Made by a program: the position numbers and the translations under genes
Shown here: positions 26,531 through 39,166 of the stretch, piece by piece
Layout of the letters: every line of letters begins with the position of its first letter
Position numbering within the stretch: the stretch's first letter is position 1
Assembly (NCBI RefSeq): GCF_020379485.1
Contig: NC_063437.1
Coordinates: forward strand, 2,790,001-2,854,000
Source of the DNA: Brassica napus
Lineage: Eukaryota; Streptophyta; Magnoliopsida; Brassicales; Brassicaceae
DNA: 64,000 bases
Reading direction: 5' to 3'
The notes under the pieces: model-generated
Told to the model about the DNA's origin: nothing
What the model saw: the letters and a program-made list of their open reading frames with translations, nothing else
Database searches by the model: none

Positions 26531-27073
26531 CTTTGAAATAAGCTTGAAATGCTTTTTTAGGTTGCATATATGGTGGAAAATCACATCACATAAGAAAGAA
26601 TTGATCCACAGGGAGAGAGGAAGAGGGAGAGAGATAGGAAGAGAGAAGGGAGGAGCTGAATGAGATACAAAGAAGAGAATAAGTTTCCTTAGTTTATTTA
26701 TATAAATCTCCTTTCCTATATATATTCTCTTTTTTCCCCTTTCAGTGTTCATCATTCTCTTTAAGCTCTTGTTTCTTTTTGTTTTTCATCAAAAACCTTC
26801 TTATTTATTGCTAACCTTTTTGGAATTAAGTGTTGATTAGAACAAGTTTTACTTTGCTTATTTTTCCAAGTCAGTCATCTGTTGCGTCATTTTTCTTGTT
26901 TGTATCTCTATATATATATTAATCAAATATGAATTGCTTGATGCATAAAATATTTCTCTTCAATATGTTTAAATCTTTTACTGTATGAACGTGATAATTG
27001 TGCCTGCACTATATGAAATTGTATATACATCATGTAGGTTTAAATTCAAATAGTGACCCAAAAATAATTTCTT

Positions 27074-27112
<39 letters not shown>

Positions 27113-30100
27113 ACAACAAGACATTCACACTCATATTGACTATGTATAATATATTATTATATACAGATTTGAGTTCACACGGTGACACATAAACAACATT
27201 AATATTAATAACACTAGTCTTTATAAGTACATAGGTTATTCTTTCAATTTCAAAAACATGTTACTGTTGCATAAAATAGATAATGAAAAGTTTTTTTGTG
27301 TTACAAATAAAAGATATATTCTACTGTTTCATTTATATAAAAGTCCAAAATTTGAACATATTAGGTGATAGGACGATTGCATATATTTATAAAATACTAA
27401 TATTAAAAAAATATGCATATGAATTGGTTTCAATAATAATTAAGATTTATTGATGTTATTATTTTCTCTTAATATATTTGAACGTCACTAGATTAAGCTT
27501 CAAGCATTTACAAGATCAGTAGCACACAATTTTATATATCATTTTATTTTTAGATATTAGTGATTATTATCGTGTTGTAGAAACAGAAACTACTACCAAA
27601 AATTTATAATTAATATATCAACTACACTTTAACAAAAAAAAAACATCAACTACATATATAATCATTTGTTCATATTGTTTTATATTTTTGTTTTTACAGA
27701 TTCCTTATAACTTAAAATGATGATGTAGCCAGTTACACTTTAAAACCTATATTTTACATATTATATTGTTGAAAGAACATAAGCATCTCACATATGTTTG
27801 TATATGTTGGGACTTCTGAATAATATGAATTTGCAGCAAGTAGTTAAGATTATGCCTTTGAGCGATATGTGTCCCTATCTGCAATTGATCACATCACTTC
27901 ACTACACAATTTGGTTCAGAAAAACATCATATATATATTCCTTATCAATCAATGAGCAAAAGACAAGTGAAATCTAATTAAGTTGATAGTCTGGTAGATA
28001 ATTCACTTATCTTGTCCGATGCGATCCCAATTACTATAAGATAGTACATATTATATAATAGTATTTCATCAGAAAGTATATCTTTTAAATTAACATAACA
28101 TAATGCAAAAGAAATTATTGTATGAGAGAAACGATAAGGACCAGAGAGTTTTCTTAGCATGTAAGCTTTTTATTTTCTTTTGCAAATGTTTACAGTGGTG
28201 CCCGGAAAGAGATGCGAAGAGCGAGAGTGGCCATGCAGAGAGAGAAACCCTAGGTACCTCCCTTCATTTTTATATTAAAAAGGTAACAAAAAACAACGAG
28301 GGAGGCGAATAACTAGATTAATTAAAAAATCAAAAAGATTTTGAAATACTAAAGAAACAAATAAAGGTGAATTGGTAGTGGGGTGGTCTTTGGTGGAGTT
28401 GTCACAATCGAGTGTACCTTTGTTTTCCTCAGGTAGGACCCAAATTTCGTTTCTCATGGGATTATATTATTTAGTTTTTATCGTTTAACATTATTGTCAT
28501 TGTGGTTTTTGTCGTATAAATATAATAACCTCTGCATGTAGAGATTTTTGGAGTCCGAAAATTCAGTCTAAGAATGATGTTGGATTCTTTGAAAGTTAAT
28601 TAGGATTTCTAATGAACAATTGTAATTTCTTTAGATCGCTAGCACTAATTGCACTGAATGTGGTATGTTAGCGTTGATACGAAATATGTTAATCACAAAT
28701 AGTATATAGAGGAGAAAATGATGCAAGTTTAAGTTTAAACTAGATTCTGATCAGCATTTTGAAAGTGCAAAATTATTTTTTGTAAGACCTAATTAAATTT
28801 CAAATTCATTAATTATTATATATATTTTAAATCATATTAAGTAATTCCATTTAAAGAAGAAAAAAGAGGATTTTTTTGTAGATTAATAATTAGTTTTAAA
28901 GTTAGTTTTATGAGAAATATGATACATGTTAGATGGCCAAATAACGAATGACATGTATTGTGATTATTTTAGTAATTTAAATCTATTTTCTAAATATTTC
29001 AAGAATTATTTTAGTGATAACACATCATCATATCTCATATGTTAAAATGTTTCTCAATTAATAGATAAAGAATATGTGTTGTTCTATTTCTATAATATTC
29101 TTTGATATGCATTGTTCAATAATCCTACTAGAATACTTTATATACTGTAACAAGAGTAAATTCATATGTTATACAAAAATCCATATGTTATGGACCCAAA
29201 TTTATGTCTCTAGTAAAGATCTGATATAGAAATGATGCGTGCATGAGAAGAAAATATAGCTCAAATGTGCTGATTTGGGTAATTTGGAACACAAAACTAA
29301 AACTATATGAAAGCATAAGCCAGCAAATCAAATCATGATTGATTCGACAGGGATGTTTCTTTTTCTTTCTTGAGGCTTGTATGTAAGCCATGTAGACCCT
29401 AATAATATAGCTTACTGATAAAATTGATCAACTGGAAAGAAAAAAGGATCTCGATGATTTTTATGTTTACATGAGGGGTACGTATGATTACGAAAGAGGA
29501 ACATGTTGTAGGAAGGTGTCCCAGTCTTCCGCGTTTTCTAAAAGAAAGATTTGTGGTCCTGATTTGATACCAGACCTTATTTTAGATGGACCATGCTATG
29601 AGGACACAAACATCAAACACCGCTAACTACATAATTCAGAATCAAGAAATATCTAATGATAATATTTTTATATATAAAAGCTAAGGAGAAAAGGTACACT
29701 ACTATAGATTTTGTAAATTACGTAGTAGAAGGGGTAGCTTTATTTAATCCGCACTAAGCAACGTTCTTCAACTCAAATAACACAGACATTATTAGTATAT
29801 CTTTTTTTTTGTAAGCACATAAACTTCGACTACGTGGTTTCAGATTGTCGTGCTCATGATTCTGCCACCGGTTAAATGATTAATTAATCCAGAACTTATA
29901 TGTCATTAAATGACAATCCCCAGTAACATGACACGAGACTTTGATGAAGCATATGGAGCAGTCCAAGGATTATCAATTCCATTAATAAGCAATGCTTTCC
30001 CATTTCTCTTTGATCCGCTTCAACATCTTAGACTAGACTACCACCAAGCAAATTCAGCAAGACTCTAGTTTCTAGAAACGTGCGAACCATCATTTGAATA

Positions 30101-30943
30101 TCAACCTTATGTCTAGTCATTATTTCTGTTTTCTATAGTATTTATATTATTTAGAAGAAGTTCGTCTTTATAGAAATGTGCATGTGGCCATACTAGTAAT
30201 GACTCATTTTCATGCAACTAAAGAGGATCTTCTCTTATCCGTAGTGTACATCTCAAAAGCCCATATTCATGGTAATAAAGCCACCCCTTTTGTGCAGCTT
30301 TTTCTGCATTCATATGTAATATTATATGCACATCTAAACATAATATATATTAATAAGTGATACAACTATGTCGTTATTTAATTTGATCTTCAGTTTCCGA
30401 AAGTTTTTAAAATGAGAAAATTAGATGTAACATCTGATGGAAATCGTTTGCACGTGCTGTTCTTTGGTAGAAGATTCCTAGATTCCAACAAGAACATGCG
30501 CATTTCCATATTTTAAGAGAAAGCTGCAAGAACATGGGTTTAACTGGCTGCAATATTTGATATACCGTAGTTGAGAAGATACCATAATCTATTTACCTGG
30601 TAGAAGTTTTTTGTAATTATATACTGCTTTTAAGCGTATGTTAGATCTGGTGTTGCACTTATTATATACCTATAAGTTTAAAGTAAGGCTTGTAGAGTAG
30701 AGTAACATAGATTAATGACCAAGTTGTGGTAGATTGGGTAAATTCCACACGGTAAAATACAGCTTTGTACAACATGTATCACACTTACTTTGTTAAGATA
30801 TATCTCTTCTCTAGTATATACTTATTGATATTTGATTCATTTACATCATTGCATTGCATGTACATTATGCAGCTTAATTGCATGTTGACGTTTTGGTATA
30901 TTTTTAAATAGGATAATCTGGCACTATAATCCTTGCTTGTATT
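26531..30943. other. Gene-free region upstream of OBP3
   Basis: The first few hundred bases should hold the OBP3 5' UTR and promoter (a GA-rich patch lies at about 26610-26660). The rest is AT-rich with a (AT)n run at 27079-27108. The open frames here are short and have no family-like composition. No gene was recognised. Confidence 0.5.
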
Positions 30944-31265
30944 CAGTGCCGTGCCTACAACTTTGAGGGCCTAAGGCTAATTTTAAGAACATGGTTTTTC
31001 ACAAAAAAAAAGTTTATACAAGTTAATGAAAAATACACTAAAGATGTCTAAGAAGAACCAAAATTAAATGTAAAGAACATAATATATGAACAATCGAGCT
31101 CTCTCCTTTCTCAAAAAAAAAATAAAAACAATCGAGCTCTCTATAAATATATGTATACACTCATGAACTACTAATGTGTCTTGAAAACATGGGGCCCTAA
31201 ATATTGATTAAAATGTGGGGGCCTGAGGCTGTTGCCTTTTATGTAAAGGGGTAAGCACGGCTCTG
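30944..31265. mobile_element. hAT-type MITE (322 bp)
   Basis: Terminal inverted repeats CAGTGCCGTGCCTAC (left) and the complement of gtaagcacggctctg (right) match at 12 of 15 positions. They are flanked by a perfect 8-bp target duplication cttgtatt (30936-30943 and 31266-31273), the hAT hallmark. No coding capacity. Confidence 0.88.
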
Positions 31266-32849
31266 CTTGTATTATGTAAGGTGCAAAGGATTACACATCA
31301 TTCTATCGAATGATCTAAATATATTGTAATCAATTTATTTAATCCTGGCCACGAGTTTATAACTGTATATACCATATCTAAATACAGAGTATGTTATTAC
31401 TACGTAGGGGAATTGGGTTGTATGACGTTGAAAAAAACCATAATTCACTTTATAGCCAATTTCCCTAATATATCAATACACCGTTTGTCATTCCTATAAT
31501 ATTGCCATACTACCATTTCATTCCACCGGTGAAACCTGCAAGAAAAAAAGTAATCATAATTAATAATTAGTGACTGTAAAAATAAAAAAAAATGGCCTTG
31601 GTTATTCTCACATATCTAACAAAGTAAATTTTCATTGAGAAAATATAGAAAGGTTAATAGATTCATTTTTAGATTTGAGCGACAAAGATACCATTGACTA
31701 CATTCTTAGAGAAGTTTTGTGGAGGAGAAGACCATTTTCGAAGGTTTGGTAGGTGACAGACGGTGTTGTATATAAATGGAATAGTGCAGATGATATGGAA
31801 TAAAACTTAGATGATATGGAATAAATTGGAACGTTTAATATCACCTTATTTTGCTTCTGAATTCATAAAAATTTAAAACTTACGTATTTTGATATATGAG
31901 TTGGGGTTTATATTTCGTGTAGGGTTTAGTAATGATTGGATAGGGTTTAGTTTCTGGAATATTGGGTTCACCATTGGGAAAGCATTACTTGTTTCTATTC
32001 TGTTTGGATATGGAATAGAACACTTCTGAACTTTCATATCATGTGTTTTAATTTTGGTAATATAGAATTGACATATTACATAATATAATTTAATATAACA
32101 TAACATTATGTATTTTTTTTGATTTTGATATATGAGTTTAGGGTTTATATTTGGGTTAGGGTTTAGTGATTAGATTTTAAGGTTTAGTTTTTAGATAATA
32201 TGGAATAAAACTTAGATGATGTGGAATATAACTCTCGATGCTTATGTATGTGATCAATAAATTTATACATGGATAATTTTTTCTTCTTTCAAAAAACCAC
32301 AACGTCACTTACTTTATAAATTGTAACTGGCAACCTATTACACGAAAGGACAGAACATGATAGAATGTGTACAAAAAGTCTGACATTAAATTAAGTCAAA
32401 ATCAATGTTAATTACTTAATTTCACATTGAGCATGGCTATCTCATCAATAAGCCCGTACACGTAAGCTCACTATATTTTTTTTTTGATAAACATGATAGC
32501 TCACTATTTCTACTTGCATATTATTGCAACTCAAATAATATCATTTTAGTCGGTTATGCATAACGGCTGCTGTAGCTAAGAGGAAACTAGACATTCCTTC
32601 AAAATGGATCAATGGCTAGTACCATGATCCATACCAACTCACAATCTAGACACTAGATCTTACGATAAATTCCATAATGGAATCCACGTTTTTTTTTTTG
32701 AACTAATTTTAATGGAATCCACGTTGAGTCATCATGACTATACTTATTTACCTAGATAAACAACTCTCTTTTGGGTGGGGGATAAAATAAATATGATGAC
32801 CCATTATACTACATTTAACCAAATTTGTTGCCGTTGCCATAACTTTTCT
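31266..32849. other. AT-rich intergenic DNA
   Basis: No gene. It holds repeated short phrases such as gatgatatggaataaa (about 31790-31825 and again near 32200) and tttagggtttatat-like runs, suggesting a decayed repeat. Confidence 0.4.
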
Positions 32850-35830
32850 TGTTAATTCCACACAGAGAGGCTAGAAGATAAAACTTTGTACCGATCACTA
32901 ATGCGATACCAACAAGGCAACAACATAGGATACTGCCTCTTTATATTTCTTTGTGATGTTGAGCTTCTTAAAGCTTTTACTTTTGCTGTACGCATCAATG
33001 CTGAGAGATTATCACATAAAAGAACCGGAATTGATGAAAGCTGAATTTCAATCTCTTTCAAGATCATACACATCCAGATAATCTCTAAGGCTGTTTTTGA
33101 TAACGATCTGTACTCAACTTCTGTAGAACTTTTAGAGATGTTTGATTTACTGAATCCTCATGTTAATTGCATAGTTTCACCACAACTACTCCAATCACTG
33201 TCACTTGTCACTATATGCACTGAGCTTGAAATCTGTGTTTTTGTTGAATGATATCCCCATAGTGACTGTTCCTTTAACATATTTTAGAATCCTCTTCAGG
33301 TGACTGTAGTCTGTAACAGTAGGTGCATTCTCTGACAGACATAGTTGACAGCAAATTGTAAGATATTGAAGTTTACCGGCTAGACTTCTGAAGTATGTCG
33401 GATTCTGAAAGAGTTCCTCCTGTTGATTGGGATCTCTATCTCTGTTAATCTGAATTGGCAATAAGAGTTGGCATTGGCGAACAGTCAGACATAGAGGTCA
33501 CAACTAGTAGATCTTCTGCATACTTTTGCTGCGATAGGAATATACCATCTTCGTGAAACTGAGCTTGAATACCTAGGAAGTATTTAAGTTTCCCTAGATC
33601 CTTCATTCTGAATTGCTTGTTTAACTCGAGAAGAAGAGTTTGTAGTAGCGCTGAACTGTTTCATGTGATCAACATGTCGTCTACATAGAGAAGTTAATAT
33701 AATGATGTTGTTACCTTTGATGCAGACGCATTGAAGGATCATGATGCTACAGGTGAAGCCAAACTCAAGCAGGAAGGTGCTAAATTTGTCAAACCACGCC
33801 CTCGAAGCCTGGTTGATCCTGTAGATAGCCTTCTTCAGAAGACATACATGATTCAGGTAATCTTTATCCACAAAACAAGTTGGTTATTTCATATAAACCG
33901 TCTCATGTAGATCACCGTGAAGAAACGTGTTTTGACATCAAATTTTCTGACATCCCATTGCAGGAGAGTGGCGATGTGAAGAACCATTATGATAGTAGCC
34001 GTTCTGATCACTGGACTGAAAGTATCAAGGTAATAGATTCCTTCTTCTTGCTCATTACCTTTGGCAACCAGTCTTGATCTTTTTTTGTCTAGTGTTCCAT
34101 CTGCATTTAATTTTGTTCTGAACATCCATATGCATCCGAGAACATGCATTCCTTCCTCATAAGGAACCATAACACATGTTCATGTTTCTTGACAGTTTTC
34201 AATCTCTTCTGTCATAGGTGCATTCCATCTTTCAAAGCTTCAGTAACTGTTCTAGGTTTCAGATAGGATATCTTCGATGTTATCAGAACATATCTAGGAT
34301 TAGGCTTCCGGATTCCAATCTTAGACCTTGTAATCATAGGATGATGCGTTTCTGGTGCAGATTGTTGACCGGTCACATGTTGATGATTGACAAGTGATAT
34401 AAATTGAGCTGGTTGAGGATTACTCTGAGGCTCTTCAGGAGGTGAAGAGATCACTGTCGAAGATGCATGAGCTGATGTACTGACTGAGTTTCCAAGAGGC
34501 AGAAAATCTTGTTCAGTAAACTGAGGTAAAAGTTGTTGTAGTACTACAAGTTGTCTTTCAACTGTCTGTTCTAAAGGAACTTGTCTTGTTTCAGGAGCTG
34601 AAGGCTGAGTTCTGTAGAAACTCTTCTTCCAAGCATCCATGAGAGGTGTTGAAACCTCTTGCTGAAGATGCTTGTACTTATCAGAGAATGGGTATGAGTC
34701 TTTATCAAATATAACATGACGAGAGATGTATACTATGCCCGTAGGAGGATACATACATCGATATCCCTTGAATCTTTTATTATACCCCAAGAAAACACAA
34801 GGTAATGATCTCGGATCAAACTTGTTTAATCTCTTAGAGTAGGATAACAAGCACATCCCAAAGCTCTTAGAGCAGTATAATCTGGAGTTGTTCCATGAAG
34901 TTTCTGATATGGACTGTTATATGTTTTGTCCAGAGAGGAGGATGGCATGAGATTAATGAGGAAGTTGGCGGTGAAGAAAGACTCAACCCAATATTTATGC
35001 AGAAGCTTACTGTCAAAGATCATCGAGAGAGCCAGCTCAATAACATGCATGTGTTTCCTCTCAGCTAGTCCATTCTGCTGAGTGGTGTGAGGACACGAGA
35101 CATGCTGAGAAATCCCATGACGTTGAAGATGAGTAAGGAAGCAGGTACTGGTGAAATCTCCTCCACCATCACATTAAAAGGTACCGATCTTGCATTGAAG
35201 TTGGTTCTCGACTAAACTTTGAAACTTGCAAAAGATAGGATAAAAGTCTGATTTATTCTTGAAGGGGTAAAACCAACATAACGTATATCAATGGTCTACA
35301 AAGATTACATAGTAACAGAATCCCTGACAAGATACAACAGGTGCAGGGCCCCCACAGATCACAATGTATCCTTTGAAGAGGTCTTGAAGGAGAAAACTAG
35401 ATTGAAAGAATGGTAATCTACTGCTTTTCCCAAGTCGACATCCCTCACATATCTTCTTGGTACATCGGCTTATTGTGATAGATTTTAAAGCAGAAAGCTG
35501 CTGGAGAACCTGCAGATTAGGATGACCCAGTCTCCTATGCCAAACATCATCTTAAGAAGACTGTTGCATAGAGGAGAACAAGGAGCATGCCTTGGAGCTT
35601 GGTTCCAGCATGTACATACCCTTAGTGTTTCTTCCCTTTATCAACAACCTCTTTGTGCGCTTGTTCTTTACACGAACCCCAACATCATCAAATTTAAAAG
35701 AGCATGGATAATCTTTTGTTGCTTTTGAAACAGATACGAGAGACTTAACAATACTAGGACATACTAACACACCAGACTAGGTCTTCTGTGTTTTCTTCAC
35801 TTAAGCCATGAAAGTCACTTTAGTCTCCCG
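32850..35830 (-). mobile_element. Decayed Copia retrotransposon (integrase to RNase H)
   Basis: On the minus strand, pieces of a Copia polyprotein appear in the correct order across several frames: pre-integrase region (about 35770-35450), end of integrase with the plant-specific CFLGYN segment (about 35050-34700), start of reverse transcriptase (34170-33890, ending in LLQWDVRKFDVK), middle of RT (33870-33590, VCLLKKAIYRINQ), then LAGKLQYLT and KRILKYVKGT (33460-33200) and an RNase H piece (33070-32850, LLCDNLSALM). Stops and frameshifts are numerous. Gag, protease and recognisable LTRs are missing. It is an old, inactive copy. Confidence 0.85.
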
Positions 35831-35837
35831 CATCGGC

Positions 35838-35849
35838 AGAGAAGTTCTC

Positions 35850-35880
<31 letters not shown>

Positions 35881-35883
35881 GTT
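35838..35883. repeat. (CT)n microsatellite
   Basis: Run of ctctct dinucleotides interrupted once or twice by tat. It separates the decayed Copia from the enoyl-CoA reductase remnant. Confidence 0.9.
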
Positions 35884-35989
35884 TCTTTGTTCTCATTAGT
35901 GGGTTTAGTTTCTTAATGAAATCGAGGGCTTGAGTTTGCTCGAATAGCGAAGTGGTGTTAAATGGTGTTTTATTGTATTGTAACAGGCT

Positions 35990-36114
35990 AACAGCTAAGA
36001 AATTTTACCCATCGAGGCAAATACTGACACTTTCCGTGGCTCCTGAATCAAAGAACAAACCTATTGTCCTTAACAGCAAGAAACCACTCAAAGACTACTC
36101 TGATCATAAAAAAC
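35990..36114 (+). pseudogene. CER10: Very-long-chain enoyl-CoA reductase remnant (one exon)
   Basis: About 40 codons match the N-terminal ubiquitin-like part of plant enoyl-CoA reductase, the last enzyme of the fatty-acid elongase cycle in the ER. Key pieces are AKKFYPSRQ and [15 protein letters not shown] tgtaacag acceptor lies at its left edge, as expected for an internal exon. The rest of the gene, including all membrane spans and the catalytic part, is absent. At its right edge the sequence passes directly into the tail of another gene remnant on the opposite strand. In Arabidopsis CER10 lies between OBP3 and the Harbinger-derived gene, exactly this position. Confidence 0.72.
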
Positions 36115-36446
36115 CACATCATGTTGGTGATACATAAGACTATCATCCAAAGCTTGATCATCCATATCTAAAAGAATGTTATGCAGCAAGCAACAAACAA
36201 AGATCATCTTTGGTAACCTGTTTCTATCAGGCCTCCACATCACTCCATTTATTATCCTCCACTTATCTTTAAGTTTTCACAATGCCATTTGCCCCGGTTT
36301 TGTAGTCTCAGAGTGTCTTCTGTTGAACTGAGTTTGAGGAAGTGGTAAGAGTTTGCGTTGGTATGGAGTGAGAAGCCATGGAAGAAGAGGAAAGCTTGAG
36401 TCACCTACAATGCATTCTCTTAGCTCTGCATCCAAATGAGTTTGAT
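36090..36446 (-). pseudogene. PIF/Harbinger-derived nuclease-like gene, C-terminal remnant
   Basis: The minus strand encodes about 115 codons like the end of domesticated PIF/Harbinger transposase proteins: ELRECIVGDSSFPLLPWLLT, then RRHSET, KLKDKWRIINGVMWRPDRNR and FVCCLLHNILLDMDDQALD. A TGA interrupts the frame just before KLKDKW (near 36273). The N-terminal two thirds are gone. From memory it most resembles the single-copy Arabidopsis gene AT3G55350, which neighbours CER10 and PHIP1, so it is read as a relic of that gene and not as a recent transposon. It cannot encode a working protein. Confidence 0.72.
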
Positions 36447-38273
36447 AAACAAATTACAAATATACCCTTGGTTTGAGTTAATCATATGTTTGATATTAAT
36501 TTTAACTATACTAATTTTTATTATTTAGTCTAAAATATATTTACACTAAAATTATTTTAAAATTATCATTTTGACATTTATAAAATTTTATTTCATATAA
36601 ATTTATAAATTTTTATATAAATTTGCATTAAATTTTAAAATAGAGACTCAAATTTTAATAATCTTTTAATAAACTTTCAAACAACTCAAAGTAGACTCAA
36701 ATTTTAATAAACTTTCAAACAACTCAAAATAGACTCAAATTTTAATATACTATCAAAGTACACTCAAATTATATAAAACTGAAATTTAAAAGATGTCTCC
36801 AAACAAATAATCTTCTTGAATCTTCACATTCTTCACTCTCCAATTATAAGATTGAGATGGGATCTACTGTCCTGAAACAGATATGATTAAACTTTTAAAT
36901 TCATATAAAAGCAAATGATATAACATAAACATAAGCATGATCTCAGACTCATAGCAAACAAAGCACTCAACACAAAATGATCTCAAACTCGTATCAAACA
37001 AAGCACTCAGCAAATGATCTCAGACTCAGCAAACAAACTCGTGACTGATAATGATAAGATCCATGAATGACTTGAGAGTACAAAACTTCACAATGATCAA
37101 CTGAGAAAACATAGACTAATTAAACTTTTAAATTCACATACAAAAATGATTATCTCAGACTCATAGCAAACAAAGCACTCAACAATGATCTCAAACTCGT
37201 GGCAAACAAAGCACTCAGCACAAAATGATCTCAGTGATAGAGTCTTGAACTCCGATCTCTCTGAAACACTCCGTAATGTCTTCTTATTGATAACACGAAC
37301 CAATTACAAGAATGAATGAAGCTTTGAGTACGATTACAACTATGCTCTCATGGCGAACACAGATGCAATCATCAGTCTCATGGCGACTGAGAGAGAAGAC
37401 TCATATCGTCTTTCTACATACAACATCAAAGCATAACTCTCTTCATCGATCAAGCTCTCTATTTATACTTCATCTTCGTCCTTCTCTATCCCAACTGCAA
37501 ACCTTCCCAGTCCGCCAGAGTCGCTTATCCTTTTAATCCTCGTCCACGTCAGCTTGATTTGGTATCTTCATTTAAGTACATATCACTCAGACTCAGCAAA
37601 CAAACTTGTGACTGATAATGATAAGATCCATCAGTGACTTAAGAGTACAAAACTTCACAATGATCAACTGAGCAAACAGAGACTGATTAAACTTTTAAAT
37701 TCACATAAAAGCAAATGATATAACATAAACAGAAGCATGATCTCAGACTCATAGCAAACAAAGCACTCAACACAAAATGATCTCAAACTCAGCAAACAAA
37801 CTCGTGACTGATAATAAGATTCATCAATGACTTGAGAGTACAGACTTTCACAATGATCAACTGAGCAAATCGCATGTCAGGTTCTCTGTTTATTCCAGCA
37901 ATTCAACAAGACTACAAACATAACAAGACCATAGACACATACCTGTTTGATGCTAATATAGAAGTCTAGTTCCTCTTGCCATCTCCATAGTAATAGAGTC
38001 ACGCATACCCTCCATCACTCTTGCTTAAGATTTACTCACGCTCATGACTCAAACCATTGTTTCTATTCATTTGCAAGTTAAGATACATCATTCATAATTC
38101 ACAAGCTATGAGATTCTGCTAGTGAGATAAGCTAAGCTAAGCTAAGCAAATCAGAGAACAATCAAACCCATCACTGAACAGACGAAATTCAAACAGAAGA
38201 AAAATGAAAAGTCGAGAGAGAGACTTCGAGAGATACTCCATAGAGAGAGATGCGGCGAGAGAGAGGCAGAGAG
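36447..38273. repeat. Gene-free region with long imperfect direct repeats
   Basis: After an AT-rich part, about 36880-37240 and 37580-37870 share a block of several hundred bases containing tgatctcagactcatagcaa, caaagcactcaacacaaaat and gactgataatgataagatcc. Sub-units also repeat within each block. Between them (37300-37560) lies GC-richer DNA without a supported gene. The right end is purine-rich (gagagaga) and is the target site of the full-length Copia. Confidence 0.6.
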
Positions 38274-38779
38274 TGTTACGTTTGATCGTTGTATCTTAGA
38301 TTCAGTTCGACTTGACTTGGCTAAGTAAAAGAAAGACAAAGAAATTTGTTTGCCCAGTTCGTGGATCCACCACTACGTCTGGGGGGAGGCTCTTGCTCCC
38401 AATCCACTATCAGATCACCGGGAATAAGCCTCCGGCGTGATTACACTTCTCCGATCTCACTATCTCTTTGTTTACAGGTTACAATAGAGATGAGGAAAAC
38501 GAGATTACAATCAAGGACTATAGATCGATGAAGCTATATCCTGCTGAACTCGATTCCACGCTCGAGGTAAGCCAGCTTCCTTCTCGATCTTTCTTCTTCT
38601 CACTTGATCGCTCTGAGTGTGTGTAACAAACTCTCTTAACAGAATCTCCTTTCTGTTGCAGGTTATGAAGACGACGGCCCAACTCCTGAAGCCCAATAGC
38701 CTAAGCTTTTTCTTCTTCCTGATAGTGGACGGCCCATGAAGATAGGCCCAGGAGAGTCAAGACATAAGCCCACACAACA
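38274..38779 (-). repeat. 3' LTR of the full-length Copia
   Basis: 506 bp. Compared with the other LTR it has a for c near 38343, g for a near 38678 and t for c near 38709, and is otherwise collinear without gaps. It is bordered on the right by the purine tract. Confidence 0.95.
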
Positions 38780-39166
38780 TTCTCCACCTTGGCTTTACTC
38801 TCCCTCTACCTTCTCATTCGGACAACCTAGCTTCCAGTCGAAACTCTCGACTTTTCTCATCTCTTCAGCCTCTGTCACGATCTTCACCCTCTATCTTCAA
38901 TCAAGCTCCTCCTTCAGTGTTTACCCTCCAAACCTCTCGGAAACAGCTCTTAATCCCTAGATCGATCAGCTCACGTCACTTCGCTTCGAACTTTCAGGTA
39001 ACTCCACATTTTTTTTTCTCAATTCTTGCCTTTTAACTCACTGATTACTGACAATCCAAAAATGACGCTCTGTCCCTTTTTCAAACATGGGAGATAACAA
39101 CTGAGATATCTCTTCCTGCTGCCAGACGACCCCTCTGTCATCTTCCTCAGCTGTAGGCAGTGAAGC

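Noticed and set aside
26342..26755. Open frame of 137 codons on the minus strand
   Set aside because: It combines OBP3 5' UTR, the true 18-codon first exon and translated dinucleotide repeat; only the [11 protein letters not shown] part is coding.
36090..36446. Recent PIF/Harbinger transposon
   Set aside because: Only the C-terminal coding part remains, no terminal repeats are visible, and the neighbours match the location of a single-copy host gene.
37312..37536. Short gene between the direct repeats
   Set aside because: The 74-codon frame has low-complexity Ser/Leu content, no homologue that I recognise and no splice or UTR context.
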